From assembly GCA_012839295.1 (NCBI GenBank), contig DUNO01000042.1, forward strand, positions 1-51,974: 51,974 nucleotides of DNA. The letters run 5' to 3'. This document shows, piece after piece, positions 8,626 to 16,924 of the stretch (positions are counted from its first letter, which is position 1; each line of letters begins with the position of its first letter). The notes beneath the pieces are model-generated. The model saw only the letters and a list, made by a program, of their open reading frames with translations. It had not been told where the DNA came from and searched no databases. This stretch comes from Clostridiales bacterium. GTDB lineage: Bacteria; Bacillota; Clostridia; Lachnospirales; Lachnospiraceae. The translations under genes were made by a program, and so were the position numbers.

Positions 8626-10140
8626 ATGAGAAAGAAAGCAGCTACAGTATTATTATCCATGTTGTTAGCAGTTACCTTAGCCCTTAATCCGGGGACGAAG
8701 GCTGGGGCGGCGGATGCCGGTGCAGCGGATCCGGGCAAGCAGCAGGAAGCAGGAAAAACAGGCGAAACAGTTAACCTTACCTCGGTAACCTATACCACGG
8801 TGACGGAAGCCTTTGACTGGGGGCCTGCGATTACAAAGGTGATCCTGGACATGGGAACCCCCATTGACAATGTCACCCTGACCATCCATACCTTTCAGGT
8901 ATCATCGGAAAGGATCTATTCCAGCCTCGACTATATGACGGGAAAGATGGTTGACAAGGATGAGATCAAAGAAAGAAAAGTAACCAGGGTATATACCTGT
9001 GACCAGGCGGGAAAGAGAGATTCCGAAGGTAAGTACATTACCTTAGAGCTGCAGGTAGGGCCGGATCTGTCGGAAGGCTCACCCTTTGCCACGGATGCCA
9101 CTGGAGCAAATGCTTATGTAGATACAAGCTATATCATTAAATTAAGTGATACGGCAAATTTAACTACGGCTGACGGCAGGGCAATCTCCATGACGCCGAC
9201 AGATAAAGCCGGTAATAAAGGGAATGTTACCCTGCTTGCGGATAAATTTGACCAGACAGGTTCTTATACAAAGGATGGCATAACCTTAAAATATGCGTCC
9301 TATACTCCGGCCAAGGCATCCAAAAAGCAAGGCTCCAATCCGCTTATTATATGGCTCCACGGTGCAGGTGAAGGAGGCACGGATCCCTCCATTGCACTGA
9401 TCGGCAATAAGGTAGTAAGCTTGGCGGACAAACAGATCCAGTCCTGCTTTGGAACAACGGGGGCATATGTCCTGGTACCCCAGGCTCCAACCATGTGGAT
9501 GGATTACGATGGAAAGGGCACTTATAACAATACGGTACCGGAAAGCGGAGGACGCTCCTATTATACCAAGACATTAAAGGGCTTAATTGACCAGTTTGTA
9601 AAGGAGCATCCGGAAATTGATAAGAACCGGATATACATCGGTGGTTGCTCCAACGGCGGGTACATGACCCTGAATATGCTCTTCTCATACCCGGACTACT
9701 TTGCAGCAGCCTTCCCAATCTGCGAGGCCTATGATGATTCCTTTGTCACGGATGAAAAAATAAATAGCATCAAGGATATTCCAATCTGGCTAACGGCCGC
9801 CAAAAATGATCCGGTTGTGGTTATATACGAAGGCTCCATCGATTACAGCACCTTTACCTATTCATTGAAATTAGATGCTAAGGGCAATCCGGTTCCGCTG
9901 AATAACTTTTCAAATGCTGCCTATAACCGCCTTGTTGCGGCAGGAGCTAAGGATGTTCATTATTCCTTATTTGATAATGTGATAGACACCCCGGGAAAAT
10001 ATTTTAAAGCAGGAACGAAAGAGCCTTATGAGTATATGGGACATTTCTCCTGGATTTATGCCCTGAACAATGAATGCAAGGATGAAATTAACGGAAAGAC
10101 CGTTACCCTTTTTGAGTGGCTGGCAGGGCAGTCGAAATAA
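8626..10140 (+). CDS. Secreted alpha/beta-hydrolase esterase
   Basis: Exported serine hydrolase, probably a carbohydrate esterase of the PHB-depolymerase/feruloyl-esterase-like group. It has a signal peptide (RKK, then a hydrophobic core, cut near residue 29), an N-terminal beta-rich domain of about 190 residues, then an alpha/beta-hydrolase domain. That domain shows the oxyanion segment IIWLHGAGEGG, nucleophile Ser342 in GGCSNGGY, a likely Asp in AAKNDPVV, and a likely His in MGHFSW. SD GGAGAG lies 9 bases upstream. It would remove acetyl or feruloyl groups so that the GH3 enzymes can act; the actual ester is not readable. A monocistronic unit bounded by terminators on both sides is likely. 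Confidence 0.8.
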   Translation: MRKKAATVLLSMLLAVTLALNPGTKAGAADAGAADPGKQQEAGKTGETVNLTSVTYTTVTEAFDWGPAITKVILDMGTPIDNVTLTIHTFQVSSERIYSSLDYMTGKMVDKDEIKERKVTRVYTCDQAGKRDSEGKYITLELQVGPDLSEGSPFATDATGANAYVDTSYIIKLSDTANLTTADGRAISMTPTDKAGNKGNVTLLADKFDQTGSYTKDGITLKYASYTPAKASKKQGSNPLIIWLHGAGEGGTDPSIALIGNKVVSLADKQIQSCFGTTGAYVLVPQAPTMWMDYDGKGTYNNTVPESGGRSYYTKTLKGLIDQFVKEHPEIDKNRIYIGGCSNGGYMTLNMLFSYPDYFAAAFPICEAYDDSFVTDEKINSIKDIPIWLTAAKNDPVVVIYEGSIDYSTFTYSLKLDAKGNPVPLNNFSNAAYNRLVAAGAKDVHYSLFDNVIDTPGKYFKAGTKEPYEYMGHFSWIYALNNECKDEINGKTVTLFEWLAGQSK

Positions 10141-10169
10141 TCTTAATAGGTAGGTTTCTTATAATATAA

Positions 10170-10225
10170 GGGGAAAGCTCCACCACTGTCCATGTAAATA
10201 GAAGTAGGGGGAGCTTTTCATTTAT
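10170..10225. terminator. Bidirectional terminator between convergent genes
   Basis: GGAAAGCTCC-ACC pairs with GG-GGAGCTTTTC across a loop of about 25 nt. T-rich ends on both strands serve the esterase (plus) and the kinase (minus). Confidence 0.7.
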
Positions 10226-10301
10226 ATACCGGTAGTGATGATATAAGACCATAAAAATCAAACAACACAGTAGATACCGGAGGGGTATTGGCTTCGCTAT
10301 C

Positions 10302-11663
10302 TTACGGTAAATGTGCGGGAAATTTCATGAAAAAGCTTACCCCGCATTCTTTGTTGACGGCATATATTTTTCCGTTATAAAATTCCACTATTTTTTTTGA
10401 AATAGTAAGTCCAAGACCGAAATTCCCGGTCTTATCCTTATATAAATTATCAAATATTCTATCAATATTTGTATCATTAATATTTGGCCCGTCGTTATAG
10501 ATTTCTATTAATATGGAACCCTCCTCTATCTTTAAGGATAAACTTATTTTATTCTTTGCATATCGGAGAGCATTATCTAAAATATTTTCAATGGCAACCT
10601 GGATTTTATCTTCACTTCCTTTCATTGAAACCGCATCGATATTTAGATCCCAATGAAGGTTGGTGTTAATAGCTTCAAATCGATTTATTATAGCTTGCAG
10701 CAGTCTGTCCAAATGGATGTCTGTACTGTCATTGTTGTTTTCTAAGGCATAATTTAATGTATTTAAATATAACAATTGTTTAATGTTTTTCTCCAGGCGA
10801 ATTGCTTCCTCTTTAATAATCTCAGCAGTGTTTTCCACTGATTCAATATAAATCCCATCGATTATCCCCTGTGCATGACTCATAATAATTGCGACTGGAG
10901 TTTTTAGTTCATGGGATATACTCTGCAAATACATTTTTTCCTTTTCATCAGCACGTTGCAATTCTCTTTGCATGGAAATCATAGACTTTGCCAAACGTCC
11001 AATCTCATCATCGCTTTCGACTGCAATTGGATTCTTCCAGTCTTTAAGTGCTATTCTTGCTGTGTATTTTTCCAGCTCCTTAAGAGGCTGTGAAAGATGA
11101 TTTGCTACTAGTTTTGCGGCCAGGAAACCTATCCCTATAAATAGGATGCTTATAATAAGTACCGTATACAGGAAAGTATTATCCTGATAATTAGGCATAT
11201 AGGAAATTAAGTAAGATCTTTCCAGGTCGCTGCTCTCAATGGAGCTTATAATAAAAATGTAACTTTTTCTTTGGTAAGATTCTTTAAATAATTTTTCGGA
11301 CATATTGTCGTCCTTTATATAACCTGAAATCCACTTTTCTACACCATAGGTTCTGGGCATCAAATAGATCAGTCTTTTTTTGTCGACGGTTCTTTCCATA
11401 TCTTCAATATTTAACTTAAGAATATAATGGTTGCTGCCTTTCAAATTTTTTAGCTCATCAAATAAATCTTTACTATCCTCTAAGTCATCACTTTGTAACA
11501 GGATATTATGTGCAACTTTTAAGTCGTTAATTTTGGCGTTTTCATTTAAATGGCGGTAGGCAACTACGTATAAACCAGAAATACTGCATATAATAACTAA
11601 TATGACAACAGTAAAGATAGCCCAAATTTTAATAGCTAATGACTTGAATTTAATTTTTTTCAT
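10302..11663 (-). CDS. HAMP-containing sensor histidine kinase
   Basis: Transmembrane kinase of the EnvZ/VanS-type (HisKA) class. TM1 is about 10-32, an extracytoplasmic sensor region 33-163, TM2 about 164-186, HAMP about 187-240. The HisKA helix has His251 in SISHELKTP and is followed by a HATPase_c domain (N box ENILDNALRYA, G boxes NDGPNI and GNFGLGLTISKKI). It overlaps the preceding response-regulator gene by four bases, so the two are translationally coupled. The extracytoplasmic domain is not one I recognise, so the signal is unknown. A function in envelope stress or polysaccharide control is possible because the O-acetylation genes are divergent from it, but that is inference. Confidence 0.88.
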   Translation of the reverse strand: MKKIKFKSLAIKIWAIFTVVILVIICSISGLYVVAYRHLNENAKINDLKVAHNILLQSDDLEDSKDLFDELKNLKGSNHYILKLNIEDMERTVDKKRLIYLMPRTYGVEKWISGYIKDDNMSEKLFKESYQRKSYIFIISSIESSDLERSYLISYMPNYQDNTFLYTVLIISILFIGIGFLAAKLVANHLSQPLKELEKYTARIALKDWKNPIAVESDDEIGRLAKSMISMQRELQRADEKEKMYLQSISHELKTPVAIIMSHAQGIIDGIYIESVENTAEIIKEEAIRLEKNIKQLLYLNTLNYALENNNDSTDIHLDRLLQAIINRFEAINTNLHWDLNIDAVSMKGSEDKIQVAIENILDNALRYAKNKISLSLKIEEGSILIEIYNDGPNINDTNIDRIFDNLYKDKTGNFGLGLTISKKIVEFYNGKIYAVNKECGVSFFMKFPAHLP

Positions 11664-12343
11664 ACCTTCGTCACCAATTTATAACCATATCCGTAGAGAG
11701 TTTCAATATTTAACTTGTCCATCTTTTTCCGGAGTCTTCTTATGGTATTATCAACGACTCTTTCGGAACCATAATAATCGAACCCCCAAATATTCATTAA
11801 GATCTGTTCCCTGGTCACTACGATGTTCTTGTTTTGGGCAATATAAAGCAACAGTTCGAATTCCTTATTTGTTAATTGAATTTCCTTGTTCTGATCGTTA
11901 ACGGTTCGCTGATTTATGCTGATGCTGTAATCTGCAACAATTATTATGTCATCAATCTCCGTATCCTCTTTTCCATACATCCGTTCAAACAGACGGTTCA
12001 CCCGAATCACAAGTTCTCTGGGTAAAAAGGGTTTTGAAAGATAGTCATCGCTTCCGAGCTCTAAGCCTACGACTCTATCCAGTTCTTCATTTCTTGCGGA
12101 CATAAATATTACAGGAGTATCTTCTTTGAATTCTTTAATAGATCTAATTATTTCATATCCATCGATATCAGGAAGCATAATGTCAAGCACCCAAAGATCC
12201 GGTAAATCATGTATTCTGCTTAATGCAGACATGCCATCGCTAAATGTAATGACTTCATATCCTTCTATCTCAAGATATTTTTTCAATAAAAGGTTTAAAC
12301 TTTTTTCATCCTCAACCAGATAGATCTGTTTCAAAATGGTCAC
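11660..12343 (-). CDS. OmpR/PhoB-family response regulator
   Basis: Two-domain regulator of 227 residues. The receiver has EDE near the N-terminus, phospho-acceptor Asp54 in VLDIMLP and Lys in LSKPFLP. The C-terminal winged helix (about 130-227) carries LTNKEFELLLYIA and the recognition-helix region DNTIRRLRKK. It is first in the operon with the HisKA kinase. An AGAGGTGA sequence lies just upstream of the ATG. Targets are unknown; the divergent MBOAT gene is the nearest candidate. Confidence 0.92.
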   Translation of the reverse strand: MTILKQIYLVEDEKSLNLLLKKYLEIEGYEVITFSDGMSALSRIHDLPDLWVLDIMLPDIDGYEIIRSIKEFKEDTPVIFMSARNEELDRVVGLELGSDDYLSKPFLPRELVIRVNRLFERMYGKEDTEIDDIIIVADYSISINQRTVNDQNKEIQLTNKEFELLLYIAQNKNIVVTREQILMNIWGFDYYGSERVVDNTIRRLRKKMDKLNIETLYGYGYKLVTKV

Positions 12344-12661
12344 CTCTTTTGATATAGTTTTAATGCTTCACAATAAATTTAAATATAAAAATATGTTAAA
12401 ATTATGTTTTTATTACTTAATTTGTAATGCCATGCAAAGCATGGGAAGGCACCCAAATTATGAAAGATCTATGATTTGGCACTGGCTAACATAAAAAAGC
12501 AAGTTTTTTCTGGAAGATTCTGAATAGATATACTTTTTTTAGTCTTTATTAATAAAAATAGCATAATTATAACATAATTTCTCGAAAATTATATGACAAT
12601 TTTAGCTTATGCTCATTATAATTGGTTTTTATTAAGTGATACATACAGAAAAGAGGCTATT
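12344..12661. other. Intergenic region between divergent regulator and MBOAT genes
   Basis: 318 bases, strongly AT-rich. It holds two adjacent dyads: CCATGC-aaa-GCATGG (12430-12444) and CCAAAT...ATTTGG (12453-12479). It also holds a plausible plus-strand promoter at 12593-12622. The dyads could be a shared operator or a structured leader; nothing coding is evident. Confidence 0.5.
12593..12622 (+). promoter_or_regulatory. Putative sigma-70 promoter for the MBOAT gene
   Basis: ATGACA, 18-bp spacer, perfect TATAAT at 12617-12622, placing transcription start about 30 bases before the ATG at 12662. Confidence 0.45.
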
Positions 12662-14077
12662 ATGTTATTTACTTCCGTTTCATTTGTATATATGTTTTTA
12701 CCCTTGGTGTTATTATTTTACTATTTTCCGTTTAGAAAATTCAGAAAAGTGCAACACTTTTTTCTTTTTATTGTCAGTTTGTTATTTTACGCTTGGGAAG
12801 TTCCATCCTATGTATTAATTTTACTGTTTTCGATTCTTATGAATTATCTATTTGGAATTCTGGTCGATAAATTTCGAAGCAACGAATTAAAAAGCCGGAT
12901 GATTCTCTCTGTTTCAATCATCTTGAATTTGGGAATTATCTTTTACTTTAAATATTTGGCTTTTGCAGTATCCAATATCAATGCCGTATTTCATAAAAAC
13001 ATTCCTGTTCCTGAAATTATGCTGCCGATTGGTATCTCCTTCTTCACCTTTCAGGCCATCTCTTATGTCATTGATGTTTATCGGAATAATGGCAAGGTTC
13101 AAAAGAATCCTTTGAATGTAGGTCTTTATATTGCATTTTTCCCCCAGCTGGTTGCGGGGCCAATTGTCCGGTATGAATCCTTTTCCAGTCAGTTGGAGAA
13201 TCGTAAAGAATCCTTTGCTACTTTTTCTGATGGGGTGATCCGCTTTATCCGTGGTCTGGCTAAAAAAATATTACTTGCAAATACCTTAGCAGCAGTGGCA
13301 GATAAGGCTTTTTCTGCCTCAAAGGATGAACTATCCGTTAGCTTTGCCTGGCTGGGAATCCTCGCCTATAGCTTTCAAATTCTCTTTGATTTCTCCGGTT
13401 ATTCAGAAATGGCAATTGGTCTTGGGAAAATGTTTGGTTTTGAATTTCACGAAAACTTTAATTATCCATATATTTCAAAGTCAATCTCTGAGTTCTTTCG
13501 AAGGTGGCATATTTCCCTGGGCTCATGGTTTCGTGATTATGTATACTTTCCCCTTGGCGGCAGCCGGGTAAAAACAAAATCGCGTCTTATTCTCAATCTT
13601 TTTGTAGTATGGATATTAACGGGCTTATGGCATGGTGCGAATTGGACCTTTATTATATGGGGGATTTTATATTTTCTGCTTATTTCTTTTGAAAAATTAA
13701 CCGGATTTAATAAATCAAGGCGTTTTAAGTTATTACATCATATATATACTATTTTATTTGTGATGATTGGATGGGTGTTTTTCCGGTCTGCGGACATTTC
13801 ACAGGCACTGTACTATTTAAAGATTATGTTCTTTCAAAGCGGTAATGAAATCTTTGACCAGAATACATATATTTATTTCATGGAAAATAAATTCTTTTTC
13901 ATTGCTGCCTTTTTATGTTCCACCCCAATCTTTCTTACATTATCATCCAAATGGAATTTAAATGAAAAGCGATGGAACGGAGTACTCTATCCTATTCTTT
14001 ATATACTGCTTTTCCTGGTATCCATGAGCTATGTGATAAAAGGCTCTTATAATCCTTTTATTTATTTTAATTTTTAA
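12662..14077 (+). CDS. MBOAT O-acyltransferase (AlgI/DltB-like)
   Basis: Polytopic membrane acyltransferase that moves acyl groups, usually acetyl, across the membrane for polysaccharide O-acetylation. It has about ten hydrophobic segments. The family hallmarks are EFFRRWHISLGSWFRDYVY (His283) and LTGLWHGANW (His324, expected active-site His). At 471 residues it has the usual AlgI length. The start MLFTSVSFVYMFLPL with AAGAGG upstream is typical; the longer reading from 12593 would run through the promoter. The next gene encodes a DHHW protein, the usual partner that completes acetyl transfer outside the cell. The pair probably decorates a surface or exported glycan. Confidence 0.9.
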   Translation: MLFTSVSFVYMFLPLVLLFYYFPFRKFRKVQHFFLFIVSLLFYAWEVPSYVLILLFSILMNYLFGILVDKFRSNELKSRMILSVSIILNLGIIFYFKYLAFAVSNINAVFHKNIPVPEIMLPIGISFFTFQAISYVIDVYRNNGKVQKNPLNVGLYIAFFPQLVAGPIVRYESFSSQLENRKESFATFSDGVIRFIRGLAKKILLANTLAAVADKAFSASKDELSVSFAWLGILAYSFQILFDFSGYSEMAIGLGKMFGFEFHENFNYPYISKSISEFFRRWHISLGSWFRDYVYFPLGGSRVKTKSRLILNLFVVWILTGLWHGANWTFIIWGILYFLLISFEKLTGFNKSRRFKLLHHIYTILFVMIGWVFFRSADISQALYYLKIMFFQSGNEIFDQNTYIYFMENKFFFIAAFLCSTPIFLTLSSKWNLNEKRWNGVLYPILYILLFLVSMSYVIKGSYNPFIYFNF

Positions 14078-14170
14078 ATATATATATAAATTTTGCCTGA
14101 AATCTTTGGCACTAACTATATTTGCGCTGAGAATATGCGCAGGAATAATGAATAGGTTAAAAGATAGAGA

Positions 14171-14245
14171 TTTTTCAACTTACTTTTTTGATCTGTTCCA
14201 TTTTGAATGGATTTCCCAAAATTGAAAGGCCCGGGTGTTGAAATG
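14171..14245 (+). repeat. Diverged copy D of the dispersed structured repeat
   Basis: Aligns with positions about 29-97 of the window with one gap and about 70% identity over the 3' 54 bases. Hairpin TCCATT/AATGGA (14197-14211) takes the place of CCTATTC/GAATAGG. The loop sequence ATTTTG is again complementary to a downstream CAAAAT (14217-14222), although the bases differ. It ends in GAAAGGCCC followed after exactly 10 nt by the ATG at 14243. Confidence 0.6.
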
Positions 14246-15499
14246 ATACAAAAAAAGAAATCAAAAATAAACCGATATTCTGTTACAACAATTTTATTTA
14301 TCCTTCTTGTATACTTTTACTTTATTGGAATGCTAATTCATTCGAAAGCGGTTGAGTCCACCGTCCGTACTTCCATGGAAAAGGTTACAGAAAATGATAG
14401 TAAGGATCCCTTTGATGTAATAGAGACATTCTTTTCCTGCTGTGACGCTGCTTTTGCAGATAACGTGTATGATAAGTTTACCATGATTGATATCAATGGA
14501 TTGTTTCAGAGAATTCTTCAAAGGAAAATAGTGAATGATGTTGACAGCAGACATACCGTATATCAGCTTGATAATGGACAGCTTACCTATTATTATCCGG
14601 GTTTTGGAGTGAATATTGCGCACAAAAATATCAGAGTTTTAAATGAGTATTTAAATTCTGTTGGAACGCAATTGCTTTATGTACAGGCTCCTCTAAAAAT
14701 TAATAAATATGATAATCAGCTGCCTTATGGTTTGACGGATTATCCAAATCAGAATACGGATAACTTTTTGAAAGGGCTGGACAAATTAGAAATAGACTAT
14801 GTGGATTTTAGGGAAGTAATTCAGGGCACATGTTCCGACTATGAAGCCTTGTTTTACGATACGGACCATCACTGGAAAACAGAGACCGGTTTTTGGGCAT
14901 ATACTTATCTCATGGATTATATGAAGCATAACTATGGGTTTTCTTACGATGAAAGAAACGTTAATTCCGATAATTTTACATCCGTTACAATAAAGGACAG
15001 TTTTATAGGTTCATTAGCGAACCGGGTAGGTACCTGGTATGCCGGGGTGGATGATTTCACGTTTATATATCCAAATTTTGATACAAGCTTTACTTATGAT
15101 AAATATTATCCTTATGGAATCGTAAAGGATTATACACGGGTTGGTTCTTTTACGGATACCTTATTTTTTAAAGAACGTATGGAAAATGGGGACAAAGCAT
15201 TGGCTTATCGTGACAACTGCTATTTTAACGGAAATCCGGCCCTTGTTAACATTACCAATAATAATATTCCGGATGGAAAGCTGTTAGTGGTCCAGGATTC
15301 TTTTGGTAAATCAATTACTCCTTTTTTGGCACTCAATTTTCATCAGATAGATGTATTGGATTTAAGGGATTATAAAGGGATGACGCTCCTTGACTATGTA
15401 AAGGAGAATCATTATGACTATGTAATGATTATTTATAGTCCAAGCTGCTTTAGCAAAGGGCTGTATTATCAGCAATTTAAATTTTACGATTATGAGTAA
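14243..15499 (+). CDS. DHHW-family protein (AlgX/AlgJ-like), O-acetylation partner
   Basis: Type II membrane protein with one N-terminal helix (about 13-32) and an extracytoplasmic SGNH-hydrolase-like domain. The motif DHHW lies at 208-211 in YDTDHHWKTE, with a second block VQDSFGKSITPFL, as in AlgJ/AlgX-type proteins that receive acetyl groups from an MBOAT protein. The ATG at 14243 is chosen over 14207, which has no ribosome site. The upstream leader is a diverged copy of the dispersed repeat, with GAAAGG as the nearest SD-like sequence. It is transcribed with the MBOAT gene or from the 165-base gap between them. Confidence 0.82.
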   Translation: MIQKKKSKINRYSVTTILFILLVYFYFIGMLIHSKAVESTVRTSMEKVTENDSKDPFDVIETFFSCCDAAFADNVYDKFTMIDINGLFQRILQRKIVNDVDSRHTVYQLDNGQLTYYYPGFGVNIAHKNIRVLNEYLNSVGTQLLYVQAPLKINKYDNQLPYGLTDYPNQNTDNFLKGLDKLEIDYVDFREVIQGTCSDYEALFYDTDHHWKTETGFWAYTYLMDYMKHNYGFSYDERNVNSDNFTSVTIKDSFIGSLANRVGTWYAGVDDFTFIYPNFDTSFTYDKYYPYGIVKDYTRVGSFTDTLFFKERMENGDKALAYRDNCYFNGNPALVNITNNNIPDGKLLVVQDSFGKSITPFLALNFHQIDVLDLRDYKGMTLLDYVKENHYDYVMIIYSPSCFSKGLYYQQFKFYDYE

Positions 15500-15557
15500 T
15501 GTACCGTACAAAGCGTCTGACAGCATGTCAGGTACCAACGCATAGGCTAAGGGGAAT

Positions 15558-15598
15558 CGTGTTGCAATCTAACCGTAAATGTTAGTTTTTGCAACACG
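15558..15598. terminator. Bidirectional terminator between convergent genes
   Basis: Two-part stem CGTGTTGCA / TGCAACACG with an inner CTAAC/GTTAG pair, between the DHHW gene and the minus-strand YesN gene. T runs are short, so efficiency is uncertain. A smaller TCTGACA/TGTCAGGT dyad lies 30 bases upstream. Confidence 0.55.
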
Positions 15599-15642
15599 CC
15601 CTTTCCTGTTTGGTGACATACGGAGTAGTTTGTTGCTTTCTC

Positions 15643-16872
15643 TTATTTATGTAAATAACGGTATTGATTTGGTGACATATTTGTTTCCTTCTTAAACATT
15701 TGGGAAAAATAAGAGAAATTAGTATATCCCAAATCGGCTGTAATTTCTCCGATACTTTTGTGGGTATTTGTTAATAACCGTTTTGCTTCCTCCACCTTGA
15801 TCCTTGTAATATAATCGGACAAAGCCAGGCCAGTTTCTTTTTTAAACAGCTTCGAAAGATAATCCGGATTTAGGAATATTTCTTTTGCGATCGATTCCCG
15901 GGTTATAATTTGATTTACGTTGTTATGGACGATCTCTTTTATCTTATCTACAACAGTGACTGTGGGGAGCTTGGCATCCCCATTTGCATAACGCAGGGAA
16001 AGGGAGTGCCCTCTAAGCTTTTGCACCTCCTTGGCAAGGTCGGAGAACCGGACAGGGGAACCCTGGTGGGTTTGGGTGGTCATTTTTAAGTGCTTTAGGC
16101 AGGAGGCTTCAAAATGCCTGCAGCGCCTTTGCATCTCATTGATATCCTGCGCCATGCCTAGGGGTATCAGCACCAGGTATTCCCTTTTAGATAATGTGAT
16201 TGTAGGAATACTGTCAAAATTAAATAATATCAGCTCTGATATAACATTTTTTATAGAAAAGGCAAGCAATACGTCGTCCCTGATAAAAGCTTCATAGGAT
16301 AGGATAAAAATTAGGACCGGCAAGTAGGTGATGGGAGGAGTAAGTTCCACTGAGCGAAGGTCCGCAGTCCATTCAATATAGGAATAATCACTATTCTGAT
16401 ACATTCCGGTAACAATATCATGCCAGAACCTTTCTTTAATCAATTCTTTATTTTTGAACCATAAGCGCTCGTACTTAAGCTTTTGGTTGTGGTCCAGATT
16501 TTGTTTAACCTGACCGATCGCCTTTTTTATAATATTTTTTAATTCATCAATATCAACCGGTTTTAGTAAGTACTGGAATACGCCGCTCCTGATCCCTTCC
16601 GTGGCATAAGAAAAATCTGCATGGCAGGTAAGGATGATAGTAACAACAGAATAATTTTCGTTGCGGATCCAGTGCATCAGTTCAAAACCATTTCCCCCGG
16701 GCATTTCAATATCACAGATTAAAATATTAATGTTCCCGGTCTGAATGATTTCTTTTGCATCTGATACGTTAAATGCATAATACAGGTTAATAATTCCGAG
16801 CTTGTCCCAGTCGATGGCTGCTCTCAGGCCATGGATAGAAATCACTTCATCGTCAACTAATAATAGATTCAT
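15643..16872 (-). CDS. YesN-type AraC response regulator
   Basis: Receiver (Asp54 in LICDIEMPGGNG, Lys in LLKPVD), a middle linker of about 180 residues, and a C-terminal AraC double helix-turn-helix (SIAKEIFLNPDYLSKLF and IGEITADLGYTNFSYFSQMF). Such regulators respond to a YesM kinase and switch on sugar-uptake genes. The start at MNLLLVDDE is preferred because AAGGGGA lies 8-9 bases upstream; a longer reading from 16914 has no ribosome site. It follows its kinase by 52 bases. The receiver closely resembles that of the regulator at 49076 (shared IEMPGG and CHADF segments), pointing to paralogous modules. Confidence 0.9.
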   Translation of the reverse strand: MNLLLVDDEVISIHGLRAAIDWDKLGIINLYYAFNVSDAKEIIQTGNINILICDIEMPGGNGFELMHWIRNENYSVVTIILTCHADFSYATEGIRSGVFQYLLKPVDIDELKNIIKKAIGQVKQNLDHNQKLKYERLWFKNKELIKERFWHDIVTGMYQNSDYSYIEWTADLRSVELTPPITYLPVLIFILSYEAFIRDDVLLAFSIKNVISELILFNFDSIPTITLSKREYLVLIPLGMAQDINEMQRRCRHFEASCLKHLKMTTQTHQGSPVRFSDLAKEVQKLRGHSLSLRYANGDAKLPTVTVVDKIKEIVHNNVNQIITRESIAKEIFLNPDYLSKLFKKETGLALSDYITRIKVEEAKRLLTNTHKSIGEITADLGYTNFSYFSQMFKKETNMSPNQYRYLHK

Positions 16873-16924
16873 TTCAATCATCCCCTTGGATAAGTCATAA
16901 TTACACATCATCAAATAGCTTAAT

